A stretch of DNA of 6,488 nucleotides, from NCBI GenBank assembly GCA_003131985.1, contig PKWH01000186.1, positions 139 through 6,626 of the forward strand, read 5' to 3'. This document shows, in pieces, positions 1 to 5,712 of this stretch. The translations under genes were made by a program, and so were the position numbers. Origin of the DNA: Acidobacteriota bacterium (lineage in GTDB: Bacteria; Acidobacteriota; Terriglobia; Acidiferrales; UBA7541). Positions within the stretch are counted from its first letter, which is position 1. Each line of letters starts with the position of its first letter. Under the pieces are notes generated by a model. That model made no database searches. It worked only from the letters and a program-made list of their open reading frames with translations, and was not told the DNA's origin.

Positions 1-414
1 ATTTTGATCAACGTCACCGGATCGTCCAGCCTCAGCTTGCAGGAAGTTCACGAGGCTTCGTCGATCATCCAGAAAGCGGCGCACGAAAACGCGAACATCA
101 TTTTCGGCGCGGTGATGGACGATGCGATGAAAGAGTCGGTAAAGATCACGGTAATCGCCGCCGGTTTCCGCGAAGTGGCGGGCAGGAAGTCTCAGTCGCG
201 TCCTTCGTACTTGCCGAAGACCTGGAAGGCCACACGCGAGCCTGCTCCGGCGCAACCCACCATGACGCAACAAACGAACGTCGTGCAGCAGGTATCGAGA
301 AACGTCAGCGAGGTAGTTCACCAGGTCGCGCGAAATGTCAGCGAAGTCCGCGAGGTGCCGGCCGACGATCTCGACGTTCCCACGTTCCTTCGCCGCCAGG
401 CCCAAAAAGCTTAA
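1..414 (+). CDS. ftsZ: Cell division protein FtsZ, C-terminal part (5' end outside window)
   Basis: This is the last 137 codons of FtsZ, the tubulin-like GTPase that polymerises into the Z ring at the division site. The frame is open at base 1, so the N-terminal GTP-binding domain lies upstream. Visible residues 1-56 match the end of the FtsZ C-terminal domain: an INVTG strand, a helix with SLQEVHEASSII, then NIIFGAV and the closing strand ITVIAAGF. Residues 57-120 are a variable, Pro/Gln/Val-rich linker containing two tandem 11-residue units (97-107 and 108-118). The last residues, DDLDVPTFLRRQ, are the conserved C-terminal peptide that binds FtsA and other membrane or regulatory partners in known FtsZ proteins. 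A strong hairpin follows 19 bases after the stop. Neighbours upstream are probably division genes, which is inference only. Identification is near certain. Confidence 0.96.
   Translation: MLINVTGSSSLSLQEVHEASSIIQKAAHENANIIFGAVMDDAMKESVKITVIAAGFREVAGRKSQSRPSYLPKTWKATREPAPAQPTMTQQTNVVQQVSRNVSEVVHQVARNVSEVREVPADDLDVPTFLRRQAQKA
289..354 (+). repeat. Tandem 33-bp (11-residue) duplication in the FtsZ linker
   Basis: Two adjacent in-frame units encode QVSRNVSEVVH (289-321) and QVARNVSEVRE (322-354). They share eight of eleven residues. Several codons differ only at synonymous positions (gta/gtc, aga/cga, aac/aat, gag/gaa), so the copies have drifted in DNA while keeping the protein pattern. The alternating Val and polar residues could form an amphipathic segment between the FtsZ core and its C-terminal peptide. 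Confidence 0.75.
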
Positions 415-433
415 TGCGGGTTCGATAGCTGAC

Positions 434-463
434 AGGGTTGCAGGGGTTTCTCCCTGCAACCTT
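434..463 (+). terminator. Probable transcription terminator after ftsZ
   Basis: A perfect 10-bp inverted repeat, GGTTGCAGGG (436-445) and CCCTGCAACC (452-461), encloses a 6-base loop. The stem can be extended by a G-T and an A-T pair at 434-435/462-463. It starts 19 bases after the ftsZ stop. The following bases (ttccatgttta) are only moderately T-rich, so it may be an imperfect rho-independent terminator or an mRNA 3'-end stabiliser. It suggests that ftsZ ends its transcript here and that the next gene has its own promoter. Confidence 0.7.
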
Positions 464-500
464 CCATGTTTATCAGCAGAAAAGCCTAGCAAGCCGTGAA

Positions 501-526
501 GCTGTGCGCCTACGGCGCCGAACAGC
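501..526 (+). other. Bulged hairpin upstream of the JAMM peptidase gene
   Basis: GCTGT-GCGCC (501-510), a TAC loop and GGCGC (514-518) followed by ACAGC (522-526) form a 10-bp stem interrupted by a 3-base bulge (519-521). There is no T-tract after it, so it is not a standard terminator. It lies 36 bases before the ATG at 563, where no Shine-Dalgarno sequence is visible, so it could be a 5'-leader structure. It could also be chance pairing in GC-rich DNA. Confidence 0.35.
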
Positions 527-562
527 GACAAGGCCCGAACTCCTCACGGCAAAATTCGAAAA

Positions 563-970
563 ATGGCAGAAGTGATTCGCGTAAAGAATGAAGCTCTGAA
601 GCAAATGGCGAACCACGTTTTGCAAGAGCCTCGATTGGAATGTTGCGGATTGCTGGTAGGGAAAGACGGCGTCATAACGCGCATTTTTCCAGCGACGAAC
701 GAGGCAGCCAGCGCCACCGAGTACTCGATCGCGCCAGCAGAATTATTCCGGTACATGCGCGAAATTCGCGCGGCGGGGCTCGAGTTCATGGGAATTTACC
801 ACTCGCATCCCAACGGTGATAACAAACCGTCTGCGCGCGATATCGCCCAGGCGTATTACCCGGACGTCGCTTACTTCATTCTCTCGCCCCGAAAAGATAC
901 GCCCACACCCGTTCGCGCCTTCTCGATTCGCGAGGGAGAAGCGGCCGAACTGAATGTGCAAATCGTATAG
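563..970 (+). CDS. JAMM/MPN domain (M67 family) metallopeptidase
   Basis: The 135-residue product is a single stand-alone Mov34/MPN/PAD-1 domain. The JAMM zinc site is intact: Glu26 in LECCGLL, then HSHPNGDNKPSARD, supplying His80, His82, Ser90 and Asp93 with the standard spacing of seven residues between the second His and the Ser. This family cleaves isopeptide or peptide bonds at the C-terminus of ubiquitin-like proteins. The small bacterial members include Mec+-type enzymes that release cysteine from a sulfur-carrier protein, and desampylase-like proteins are the archaeal counterpart. No signal peptide or membrane segment is seen, so it is probably cytoplasmic. The ATG at 563 is the only start that keeps the whole domain, but no clear Shine-Dalgarno sequence precedes it. 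It is separated from ftsZ by a hairpin and ends 15 bp from the convergent phosphatase gene. No sulfur-carrier or E1-like gene is in the window, so the substrate is unknown. Confidence 0.9.
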   Translation: MAEVIRVKNEALKQMANHVLQEPRLECCGLLVGKDGVITRIFPATNEAASATEYSIAPAELFRYMREIRAAGLEFMGIYHSHPNGDNKPSARDIAQAYYPDVAYFILSPRKDTPTPVRAFSIREGEAAELNVQIV

Positions 971-985
971 GTCGAATTGAGGCTG

Positions 986-1756
986 TTACCGGCGCGGAAT
1001 TTTTAGCGCAACCGCTGTGATATCGTCATGCTGCAACCCGCCGACGGCAAAGTCCTTGGCTTCGCGAAGAAGGCGTTGTAGCGATTCGTCCGCCGACATT
1101 CCTTGGCACTCCGTCCAAATCTCACCCATCCTTCGCCAGCCAAAATCATCGCCGTTAGCGCCTTGCAATTCGTGGAGCCCGTCGGTAGCAAACAGAACTG
1201 AATCGCCCGGTGACAGGCATACCCTGTGAGTGTCGTACGAAGAGCCAGGAAACATTCCCGACGGCAAGCCCCCCTCCTGCAATTGTCGGCACTCTGAACC
1301 GGACGCCAAGAGAGGGTAAGGCATCCCAGCGTTCGAAAAGGTCAACTCGCGGCAAGTGGAATCGTAAACGGCGTAGAGCGTGGTCGCGAATCGTCCCAGC
1401 ACCGGCCGCACGAGCAGGCGCTTGTTCAGCGTTGCGAGCACGGTTGATGTTTGTTCGTCGGTCTTATTGATCCCGCGCAGCGTGCCCATCACTAGCGCCG
1501 CGTACATCGCGGCCGCTAATCCTTTTCCGACGACGTCTCCAATGTAGAGGCCCGCTATCCCGTTCGGCAAAACGTAAAAATCCGCGAAATCTCCGCCCAC
1601 TTCCGCGAATGGAGCGAACCTGTACGCGATCTCTATGGAAGCGTTCCGAAGCGTTCCACAGGGCATCAATGAATTCTGGATTTCTCGCGCTTCGTCCTTT
1701 TCAGCCCCGTAGTTATCACTAGAGGCGGGCGCTTCCAGTCCAAAAAGCAAACTCAT
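986..1756 (-). CDS. SpoIIE/RsbU-type PP2C family serine/threonine phosphatase
   Basis: From the ATG at 1756 the product is 256 residues, almost entirely one SpoIIE-type PP2C domain. These Mn/Mg-dependent phosphatases dephosphorylate anti-sigma-factor antagonists or similar STAS proteins in partner-switching pathways. The family order is visible: the AREIQNSLMP linker helix (residues 23-32), VGGDFADFY with metal-binding Asp56, IGDVVGKG with Asp74, a TTLYAVYD strand, SNAGMPYPLL, ATDGLHEL with Asp192, and HDDITAVAL with Asp244/Asp245. No PAS, GAF, HAMP or receiver domain is attached, so its input must come from a partner. The frame stays open to a TTG at 1888 (300 residues), but that start has no ribosome binding site. 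The 1756 ATG has AAAGG five bases upstream. It lies downstream of glyA on the same strand. The family call is firm; the substrate and the exact start are not. Confidence 0.88.
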   Translation of the reverse strand: MSLLFGLEAPASSDNYGAEKDEAREIQNSLMPCGTLRNASIEIAYRFAPFAEVGGDFADFYVLPNGIAGLYIGDVVGKGLAAAMYAALVMGTLRGINKTDEQTSTVLATLNKRLLVRPVLGRFATTLYAVYDSTCRELTFSNAGMPYPLLASGSECRQLQEGGLPSGMFPGSSYDTHRVCLSPGDSVLFATDGLHELQGANGDDFGWRRMGEIWTECQGMSADESLQRLLREAKDFAVGGLQHDDITAVALKIPRR

Positions 1757-1967
1757 CTTGGCCTTTACAGGGACTAATCCCACTAACAAGTGGAAAGCTG
1801 GCAACTCGAATACCAAAGTGGAGATTTTGTCGTTTGTAGCGCAGCGTGCGAAAGGATTTACGCGGCGAATAAGGCGTGAATTTGGCAAAACCCATTTGAA
1901 GTGACCCGGAGAGGCATAGATGTACCCGATTGAAACAACGCGAAGGGGTGTTGCCGTGCGCGCGACC
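1757..1967 (-). other. Gap between glyA and the phosphatase gene, with possible N-terminal extension
   Basis: This 211-bp stretch follows the glyA stop. Its left part (1757-1888) is open in the phosphatase frame from a TTG at 1888, adding 44 residues that are basic at first and then hydrophobic (FELPAFHLLVGLVPV). I see no Shine-Dalgarno sequence for that TTG. It may be the true N-terminus, a leader, or untranslated DNA. I find no convincing terminator between the two genes, so read-through from glyA is possible. Confidence 0.4.
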
Positions 1968-3293
1968 CTAGCTATTTGCGCGTTGACTGCGCAGCGCTTG
2001 GGCCTTGTCGGCGGCTTCGAGTCGCCGCGCGTACAGCGGAAATTTTTCAGCGAGCGTCGCTACCTCTCTTCGAACTCGCTGCTCGATCGATGTGTCGCCC
2101 AGATGCGTCAGCACCTCAGCAATCCATCCGGCAATTTTTTCCATTTCCGGTTCGCGCATTCCGCGCGTGGTCACCGCCGGACTCCCCACGCGAATTCCTC
2201 CGGCCTTCATGGGCGGCAGCGGATCGAACGGGATGGCGTTCTTATTCACCGTCATTCCAGAGCGTTCAAGCGCTAGTTCTGCATCGCGCCCCGTAATCCC
2301 TCGGGAGTGCATATCAACGAGAAACAAATGATTGTCCGTGCCGCCCGTAACGATTCGGAAGCCCAGCTTTGCCAGGCCTGCAGCCAGCGCGCGCGCGTTG
2401 GCCACCACCTGCTTCTGATAGTCGCGGAACTCCGGCGCCGACGCTTCTTTCAGGCAGACAGCCTTGCCGGCAATTACGTGTTCCAGAGGCCCGCCCTGCA
2501 GCCCGGGAAACGTAATGCGGTCCAAATCCTTGGCATATTTTTCGCGGCAGAGAACCAGACCTCCGCGCGGCCCTCGAAGCGTCTTGTGCGTAGTGGTCGA
2601 AACAAAATCAGCGTGCGGCACCGGGCTGGGATGCAAACCCGCTGCCACCAGACCTGCGATGTGCGCCATATCCACGAAGAACAGCGCCCCCGCCGATTGC
2701 ACGATCTTCCCGATGCGCGCGAAGTCGATGATGCGCGCATAAGCGCTCGCGCCCGCCACGATCATTTTGGGCTGATGTTCGCGCGCTAATCGCTCAATTT
2801 CGTCGTAGTCAATCGTCTCGGTTTCTTTCGTCACTCCGTAGGCGATGAACTTGTACGTCTTGCCGGAGAAATTCAGCGGATGGCCATGAGTCAGATGTCC
2901 GCCGTGCGCTAGATTCATTCCCAGTACGGTGGCTCCGGGCTCGAGTGCGGTCATATAAACGGAGATGTTCGCTTGCGTGCCGGAATGCGCCTGCACGTTT
3001 GCGTGTTCCGCGCCAAAAAGCTGCTTCGCGCGTTCGATGGCGAGCCGCTCCACGCGGTCAACGTTCTCGCAGCCGCCGTAATATCGCTTGCCTGGATAGC
3101 CCTCGGCATATTTGTTGGTGAAGACCGAGCCCGCGGCTTCGAGCACAGCTTCAGAAACGAAATTCTCGGACGCGATGAGTTCGAGCCCGGTAGCTTGCCG
3201 GCGTACTTCATCGCGCAACGCTTCTGCCACTTCGGGATCCACTTCATCCAGCGAGCGGCTCATCCTCACCAATTCAGGGCTCTCATGTGTCAT
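1968..3293 (-). CDS. glyA: Serine hydroxymethyltransferase
   Basis: The 441-residue product is a complete fold-type I PLP enzyme that interconverts serine and glycine with tetrahydrofolate, feeding 5,10-methylene-THF into one-carbon metabolism in the cytoplasm. Hallmarks in order: ELIASENFVS (38-47), KYAEGYPGKRYYGGCENVD (61-79), the cofactor-binding AHSGTQAN (102-109), LAHGGHLTHG (128-137), FFVDMAHIAGL with Asp208 and His211 stacking on or binding PLP, and VSTTTHKTLRGPRGG with Lys237 as the Schiff-base lysine. VNKNAIPFD (349-357) and GGIRVGSPAVTTRG (365-378) complete the active site. It is slightly longer than the E. coli enzyme (about 417 residues). The ATG at 3293 has no clear Shine-Dalgarno sequence. 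Met11 at 3263 would also leave the whole enzyme intact and has GGTGAGG immediately before it, although this is too close for normal spacing. The phosphatase gene follows on the same strand. Confidence 0.97.
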   Translation of the reverse strand: MTHESPELVRMSRSLDEVDPEVAEALRDEVRRQATGLELIASENFVSEAVLEAAGSVFTNKYAEGYPGKRYYGGCENVDRVERLAIERAKQLFGAEHANVQAHSGTQANISVYMTALEPGATVLGMNLAHGGHLTHGHPLNFSGKTYKFIAYGVTKETETIDYDEIERLAREHQPKMIVAGASAYARIIDFARIGKIVQSAGALFFVDMAHIAGLVAAGLHPSPVPHADFVSTTTHKTLRGPRGGLVLCREKYAKDLDRITFPGLQGGPLEHVIAGKAVCLKEASAPEFRDYQKQVVANARALAAGLAKLGFRIVTGGTDNHLFLVDMHSRGITGRDAELALERSGMTVNKNAIPFDPLPPMKAGGIRVGSPAVTTRGMREPEMEKIAGWIAEVLTHLGDTSIEQRVRREVATLAEKFPLYARRLEAADKAQALRSQRANS

Positions 3294-3654
3294 TTCATCG
3301 CACCAGAAGGATTCGCAGTGTCAATTCTGTGGGCGCTAATTAAACTCGAACGTGATTCTATCGGAGCCGCCTGGGTGTTTGCAATGAATGACGGAATGCC
3401 GCCTGCCCGTCACTCTTTCGTTTCCTCGAAGCGCAAAGATAAATGAACTGAGCGGCTTGTTGTATCATCTTTGTACTCTTTCGCTGGCAACGGAAAAGAG
3501 CTGTCCATACATCTAAAAACACCAAGCTGTGCCGCGGAGTTGTAGGTTTTAGGAAGCGATATCTCTACCCAAAGAGTCCGTGAGCTGATCCTTTTCGCGA
3601 AACATAAGGAACTTCAGGCTGTAAATGACGGAATACCCCAGGGGAGGGTTCATC
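3294..3654. other. Divergent intergenic region between glyA and a secreted-protein gene
   Basis: This stretch of about 360 bp should carry the promoters for glyA (leftward) and for the exported protein gene (rightward). I found no recognisable riboswitch, operator palindrome or RNA gene by eye. The part from 3457 to 3515 is locally more AT-rich. A TTGACA on the - strand (3324-3319) lacks a usable -10 box. An 11-bp direct repeat, AATGACGGAAT, occurs at 3387-3397 and 3624-3634 but is short enough to be chance. Frames running through here look like shadows of glyA. Confidence 0.5.
3641..3648 (+). promoter_or_regulatory. Strong ribosome binding site for a TTG start
   Basis: GGGGAGGG contains the full GGAGG core (3643-3647), which ends seven bases before the TTG at 3655-3657. 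This decides the start of the secreted-protein gene. The ATG at 3625 has only AAGGA about 14 bases upstream, which is too far, and starting there would place the strong site inside the coding sequence. Confidence 0.75.
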
Positions 3655-4521
3655 TTGAAGTATTTGTCTGGAATGATCGCAAGAAGCGTAACTCTTATTT
3701 TTGTTTTGGCGTGCGGGGCATCCGTCCACGCGCAGAATGACGGGCAGCCTGCCAATCCACCCGCGAGCCAGCCGGACCAGTCATCGCCAGCTGCCGTGCC
3801 TGGGCAACCGCAGCAATCACCTCCTCCGGGGCCGCCGGCGGGCACTCCTGGTCAGTCCGAGCAAACGCAACCCGGACAAACGAGCAAAGACGCGAAAGAC
3901 CAGAAGAACACTTCGGGTACTTCGAATGACCGGCTGTTCTTTGCTTTGCCGAATTTTCTGACCCTGGAAAATTCCGCGCACGTTCCTCCGCTTACTGCGG
4001 GACAAAAATTCAAAGTTGCGACGCGGTCTTCGTTCGACTACGTCCAATATCCCTGGTACGGAGTTCTAGCGGCGATAAGCCAGGCGGAGAACAGCGAACC
4101 CGCTTACGGCCAAGGTGCGCAAGGATATGCCAAGCGCTATGGAACCGCCTTCGCCGACGGTACGATTGAGAATTATATGGTCAATGCCGTTGTTCCCGCC
4201 GTCATGCGCACCGATCCTCGATATTATCAGTTGGGGAAAGGAACTTTTGTGCACCGCACAGGTTACGCGTTGAGCCGCCTCCTCATTACGCGGACGGATT
4301 CCGGACACAATACCTTCAACTATGGCGAAATCTTGGGGAGCGGGATGGGAGCGGCCATCTCTACCTATAGCTATCATCCCGCAGCCGATCAGACTTTTTC
4401 GAACACAGCCTCGGTATGGGGTACCCAAGTGGCGTATGACGCCATCAGAATCGTACTGAACGAGTTCTGGCCGGATATTCGCCGCCATTATCACAAAGAC
4501 AAAACCCAGCCGCAGCCCTAA
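3655..4521 (+). CDS. Exported protein of unknown function, P/Q-rich linker plus conserved C-terminal domain
   Basis: From the TTG at 3655 the product is 288 residues; an upstream ATG at 3625 would add ten. Residues 1-26 form a signal peptide: MKYLSG, a hydrophobic core around SVTLIFVLACGA, and a likely cut after SVHA. Cys20 in VLACG leaves a weaker lipoprotein reading. Residues 28-90 are a low-complexity Pro/Gln/Ser/Gly linker. Residues 93-280 form a folded domain with GQGAQGYAKRYG (152-163), FADGTIENYM (166-175), TDPRYYQLGKGTF (186-198), ALSRLLITRTDSGHNTFNYGEILGSG (205-230) and a C-terminal NEFWPDIRRH. I do not recognise an enzyme motif. The DPRYY and ITRTD/FNYGEI pattern resembles uncharacterised secreted proteins I associate with Acidobacteriota. 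It converges with a gene whose product looks related. It probably acts in the periplasm or outer envelope; the function is unknown. Confidence 0.8.
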   Translation: MKYLSGMIARSVTLIFVLACGASVHAQNDGQPANPPASQPDQSSPAAVPGQPQQSPPPGPPAGTPGQSEQTQPGQTSKDAKDQKNTSGTSNDRLFFALPNFLTLENSAHVPPLTAGQKFKVATRSSFDYVQYPWYGVLAAISQAENSEPAYGQGAQGYAKRYGTAFADGTIENYMVNAVVPAVMRTDPRYYQLGKGTFVHRTGYALSRLLITRTDSGHNTFNYGEILGSGMGAAISTYSYHPAADQTFSNTASVWGTQVAYDAIRIVLNEFWPDIRRHYHKDKTQPQP

Positions 4522-4544
4522 ACACGAAAGAAGACACGGAAGAT

Positions 4545-4561
4545 CGCCGATTCCATCGGCG
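4545..4561. other. Short hairpin downstream of the + strand exported-protein gene
   Basis: CGCCGAT (4545-4551) and ATCGGCG (4555-4561) form a perfect 7-bp stem with a 3-base loop, starting 23 bases after the stop at 4521. There is no T-tract on the + side, and the - strand side is only mixed T/C-rich. It may help end or stabilise the + strand transcript, but I would not call it a standard terminator. Confidence 0.35.
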
Positions 4562-4638
4562 TGAAGAGAAGAATTACATCAGAAGAAAGCTACTTGCTTT
4601 CCTTCGCTGAGAATAGTGGTCGGGCATACTGTGCGAGG

Positions 4639-4687
4639 AAAAAAACGGAGCGCCAAACGAAGTACCCAACTTCCGTCGTAGCGCTCC
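4639..4687 (-). terminator. Rho-independent terminator of the - strand exported-protein gene
   Basis: Read on the - strand, GGAGCGC (4687-4681) pairs with GCGCTCC (4653-4647). An inner stem forms between ACTT and AAGT with flanking CGT/ACG, and the structure is followed by G and seven T residues (4645-4639). It starts 25 bases past the stop codon (4713-4715). This is the clearest terminator in the window. On the + strand the hairpin is followed by TTGAAAA, so it is directional. Confidence 0.82.
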
Positions 4688-4712
4688 TTGAAAAGCCTGG
4701 CTTGGTCCTCTA

Positions 4713-5495
4713 TTAGTTGCCCGGATTTGATCCTGTTGCATTCGAGAGCACCGGCACGTGATGGTGGCTCAGCAGCGTGTGCGGACCGCCGTAGATAAAT
4801 TCGAGCGCGAGGTTCAGCCCGCCCTGTATCAGCAGGTTGTAATTGCCCATCCGAAAGCCATCCATGGCGTCGTAACGGTTCGGAAACCACAATAAGGCAG
4901 CCGCTTCCGTGCCGGCGTAGGGAGCTGCGATCGCCGAAAAAGAGATAACGCGATGCCCGTCGTCGCCTCTGCGCGCCGTAACGGTTGAGATCAACGCGTG
5001 TTCGACTCTCGGAAAGAAGCCGGTGCATTCGCAGCGGTAGTAGATCGTATCTTCATGCAGGATTTCAGCCATCGTGTAACGAGCGGTCTGCGTAACAAGG
5101 TTGATTCCAAAATCGCTTCCAAATCTAGCTCCATACGAATCCCAACCTTGTCCCCAGTCTGGCGGGATGCCTGCAGGGTTGTGCGAGTTACCGGCTGTGT
5201 CGGCTTGTTGGATTCCCGCGGTCGCTGCGGAGCCGATGAACGCGTATGGCCCAAACGCGTCAAATGCGAAATTCCGTAGTTTCTTCCCCTCAGACGGACG
5301 ATGGTACGTCAGCCCGGGCTGCACGTTTACTGAACTCGACGAAGTGGAGGAAGGTGGGGCAGTCTGCGGCTGCGTTTGCGTCTGACTTTGAGCCGGCGTG
5401 CCAGAGCCGCTTGACGACTGGGCCTTTGCCAACGGCTGAGAAACTACGAACAACGTTATCGCAATAATTAAGAAACCGGCTCGGCACATCTTCAT
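4713..5495 (-). CDS. Exported protein of unknown function, related to the convergent neighbour
   Basis: The 260-residue product starts at the ATG at 5495, with AAAGGAG (5511-5505) nine bases upstream. Residues 1-25 form a signal peptide: MKMCRAG, a hydrophobic run FLIIAITLFVVS, and a cut near LAKA/Q. Residues 26-57 are a Ser/Gln/Thr/Pro-rich linker and 65-245 a folded domain. That domain aligns by eye with the neighbour. WGQGWDSYGARFGSDFG matches its GQGAQGYAKRYGTAFAD, DTIYYRCECTGFFPR matches DPRYYQLGKGTFVHR, and ARRGDDGHRVISFSAIAA matches TRTDSGHNTFNYGEILG. The C-terminal parts share an LNLALEF/VLNEF element. Cys155 and Cys157 (YRCECTG) could form a disulfide or bind a ligand and are absent from the neighbour. 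It ends in a strong terminator, so it is probably monocistronic. No catalytic motif is recognised. A periplasmic or outer-envelope location is inferred. Confidence 0.8.
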   Translation of the reverse strand: MKMCRAGFLIIAITLFVVSQPLAKAQSSSGSGTPAQSQTQTQPQTAPPSSTSSSSVNVQPGLTYHRPSEGKKLRNFAFDAFGPYAFIGSAATAGIQQADTAGNSHNPAGIPPDWGQGWDSYGARFGSDFGINLVTQTARYTMAEILHEDTIYYRCECTGFFPRVEHALISTVTARRGDDGHRVISFSAIAAPYAGTEAAALLWFPNRYDAMDGFRMGNYNLLIQGGLNLALEFIYGGPHTLLSHHHVPVLSNATGSNPGN

Positions 5496-5504
5496 CTGGT
5501 TAAA

Positions 5505-5511
5505 CTCCTTT
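5505..5511 (-). promoter_or_regulatory. Ribosome binding site of the - strand exported-protein gene
   Basis: AAAGGAG on the - strand ends nine bases before the ATG at 5495. It supports that Met rather than Met3 as the start. Confidence 0.7.
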
Positions 5512-5606
5512 AGTTTAGGGCAACACTGGCGGGTGACCAGGCGCGCCCGATAGCCTACACCGAAACAGTTTTTCGTTCACGCAAAAAATGTCAAAAAAGC
5601 GCCCGG

Positions 5607-5635
5607 TTGACTTCAGCTGCCGTCTCCCCTAACCT
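5607..5635 (+). promoter_or_regulatory. Possible sigma-70-like promoter for proS
   Basis: TTGACT (5607-5612) matches five of six bases of a -35 box. Seventeen bases later comes TAACCT (5630-5635), a weak -10 box matching three of six. The pair lies about 80 bases before the proS ATG. The spacing is ideal but the -10 is poor, so this is only a candidate. Confidence 0.3.
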
Positions 5636-5712
5636 AACTCGATTACGTGCTCGCGTTATGCTCTGACGTGTACGCATTGTTTCAATTCGGAACAGAAAGA
5701 GCCTAGGAACAT

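Noticed and set aside
2307..2789. Long + strand frame inside glyA (160 codons), plus other frames at 1920-2331 and 2973-3446
   Set aside because: They lie antisense to a clear glyA, have Arg/Ser/Ala-rich compositions typical of GC-rich shadow frames, and show no family signature.
3296..3324. TTGACA (- strand) as a glyA -35 box
   Set aside because: The sequence 17-19 bases downstream (GCGATGAA) does not resemble a -10 box, and the site is too close to the start codon at 3293.
3387..3634. 11-bp direct repeat AATGACGGAAT at 3387 and 3624
   Set aside because: It is too short, imperfectly placed relative to any promoter, and could easily be chance; one copy spans the rejected ATG start.
4066..4494. 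142-codon - strand frame opposite the + strand exported-protein gene
   Set aside because: It is antisense to a gene with a signal peptide, a strong ribosome binding site and a related neighbour; no domain is seen in it.
4579..5028. 149-codon - strand frame overlapping the exported-protein gene
   Set aside because: It is an alternative frame across the terminator and the 3' part of a well-supported gene, with an Arg-rich composition and no recognisable domain.
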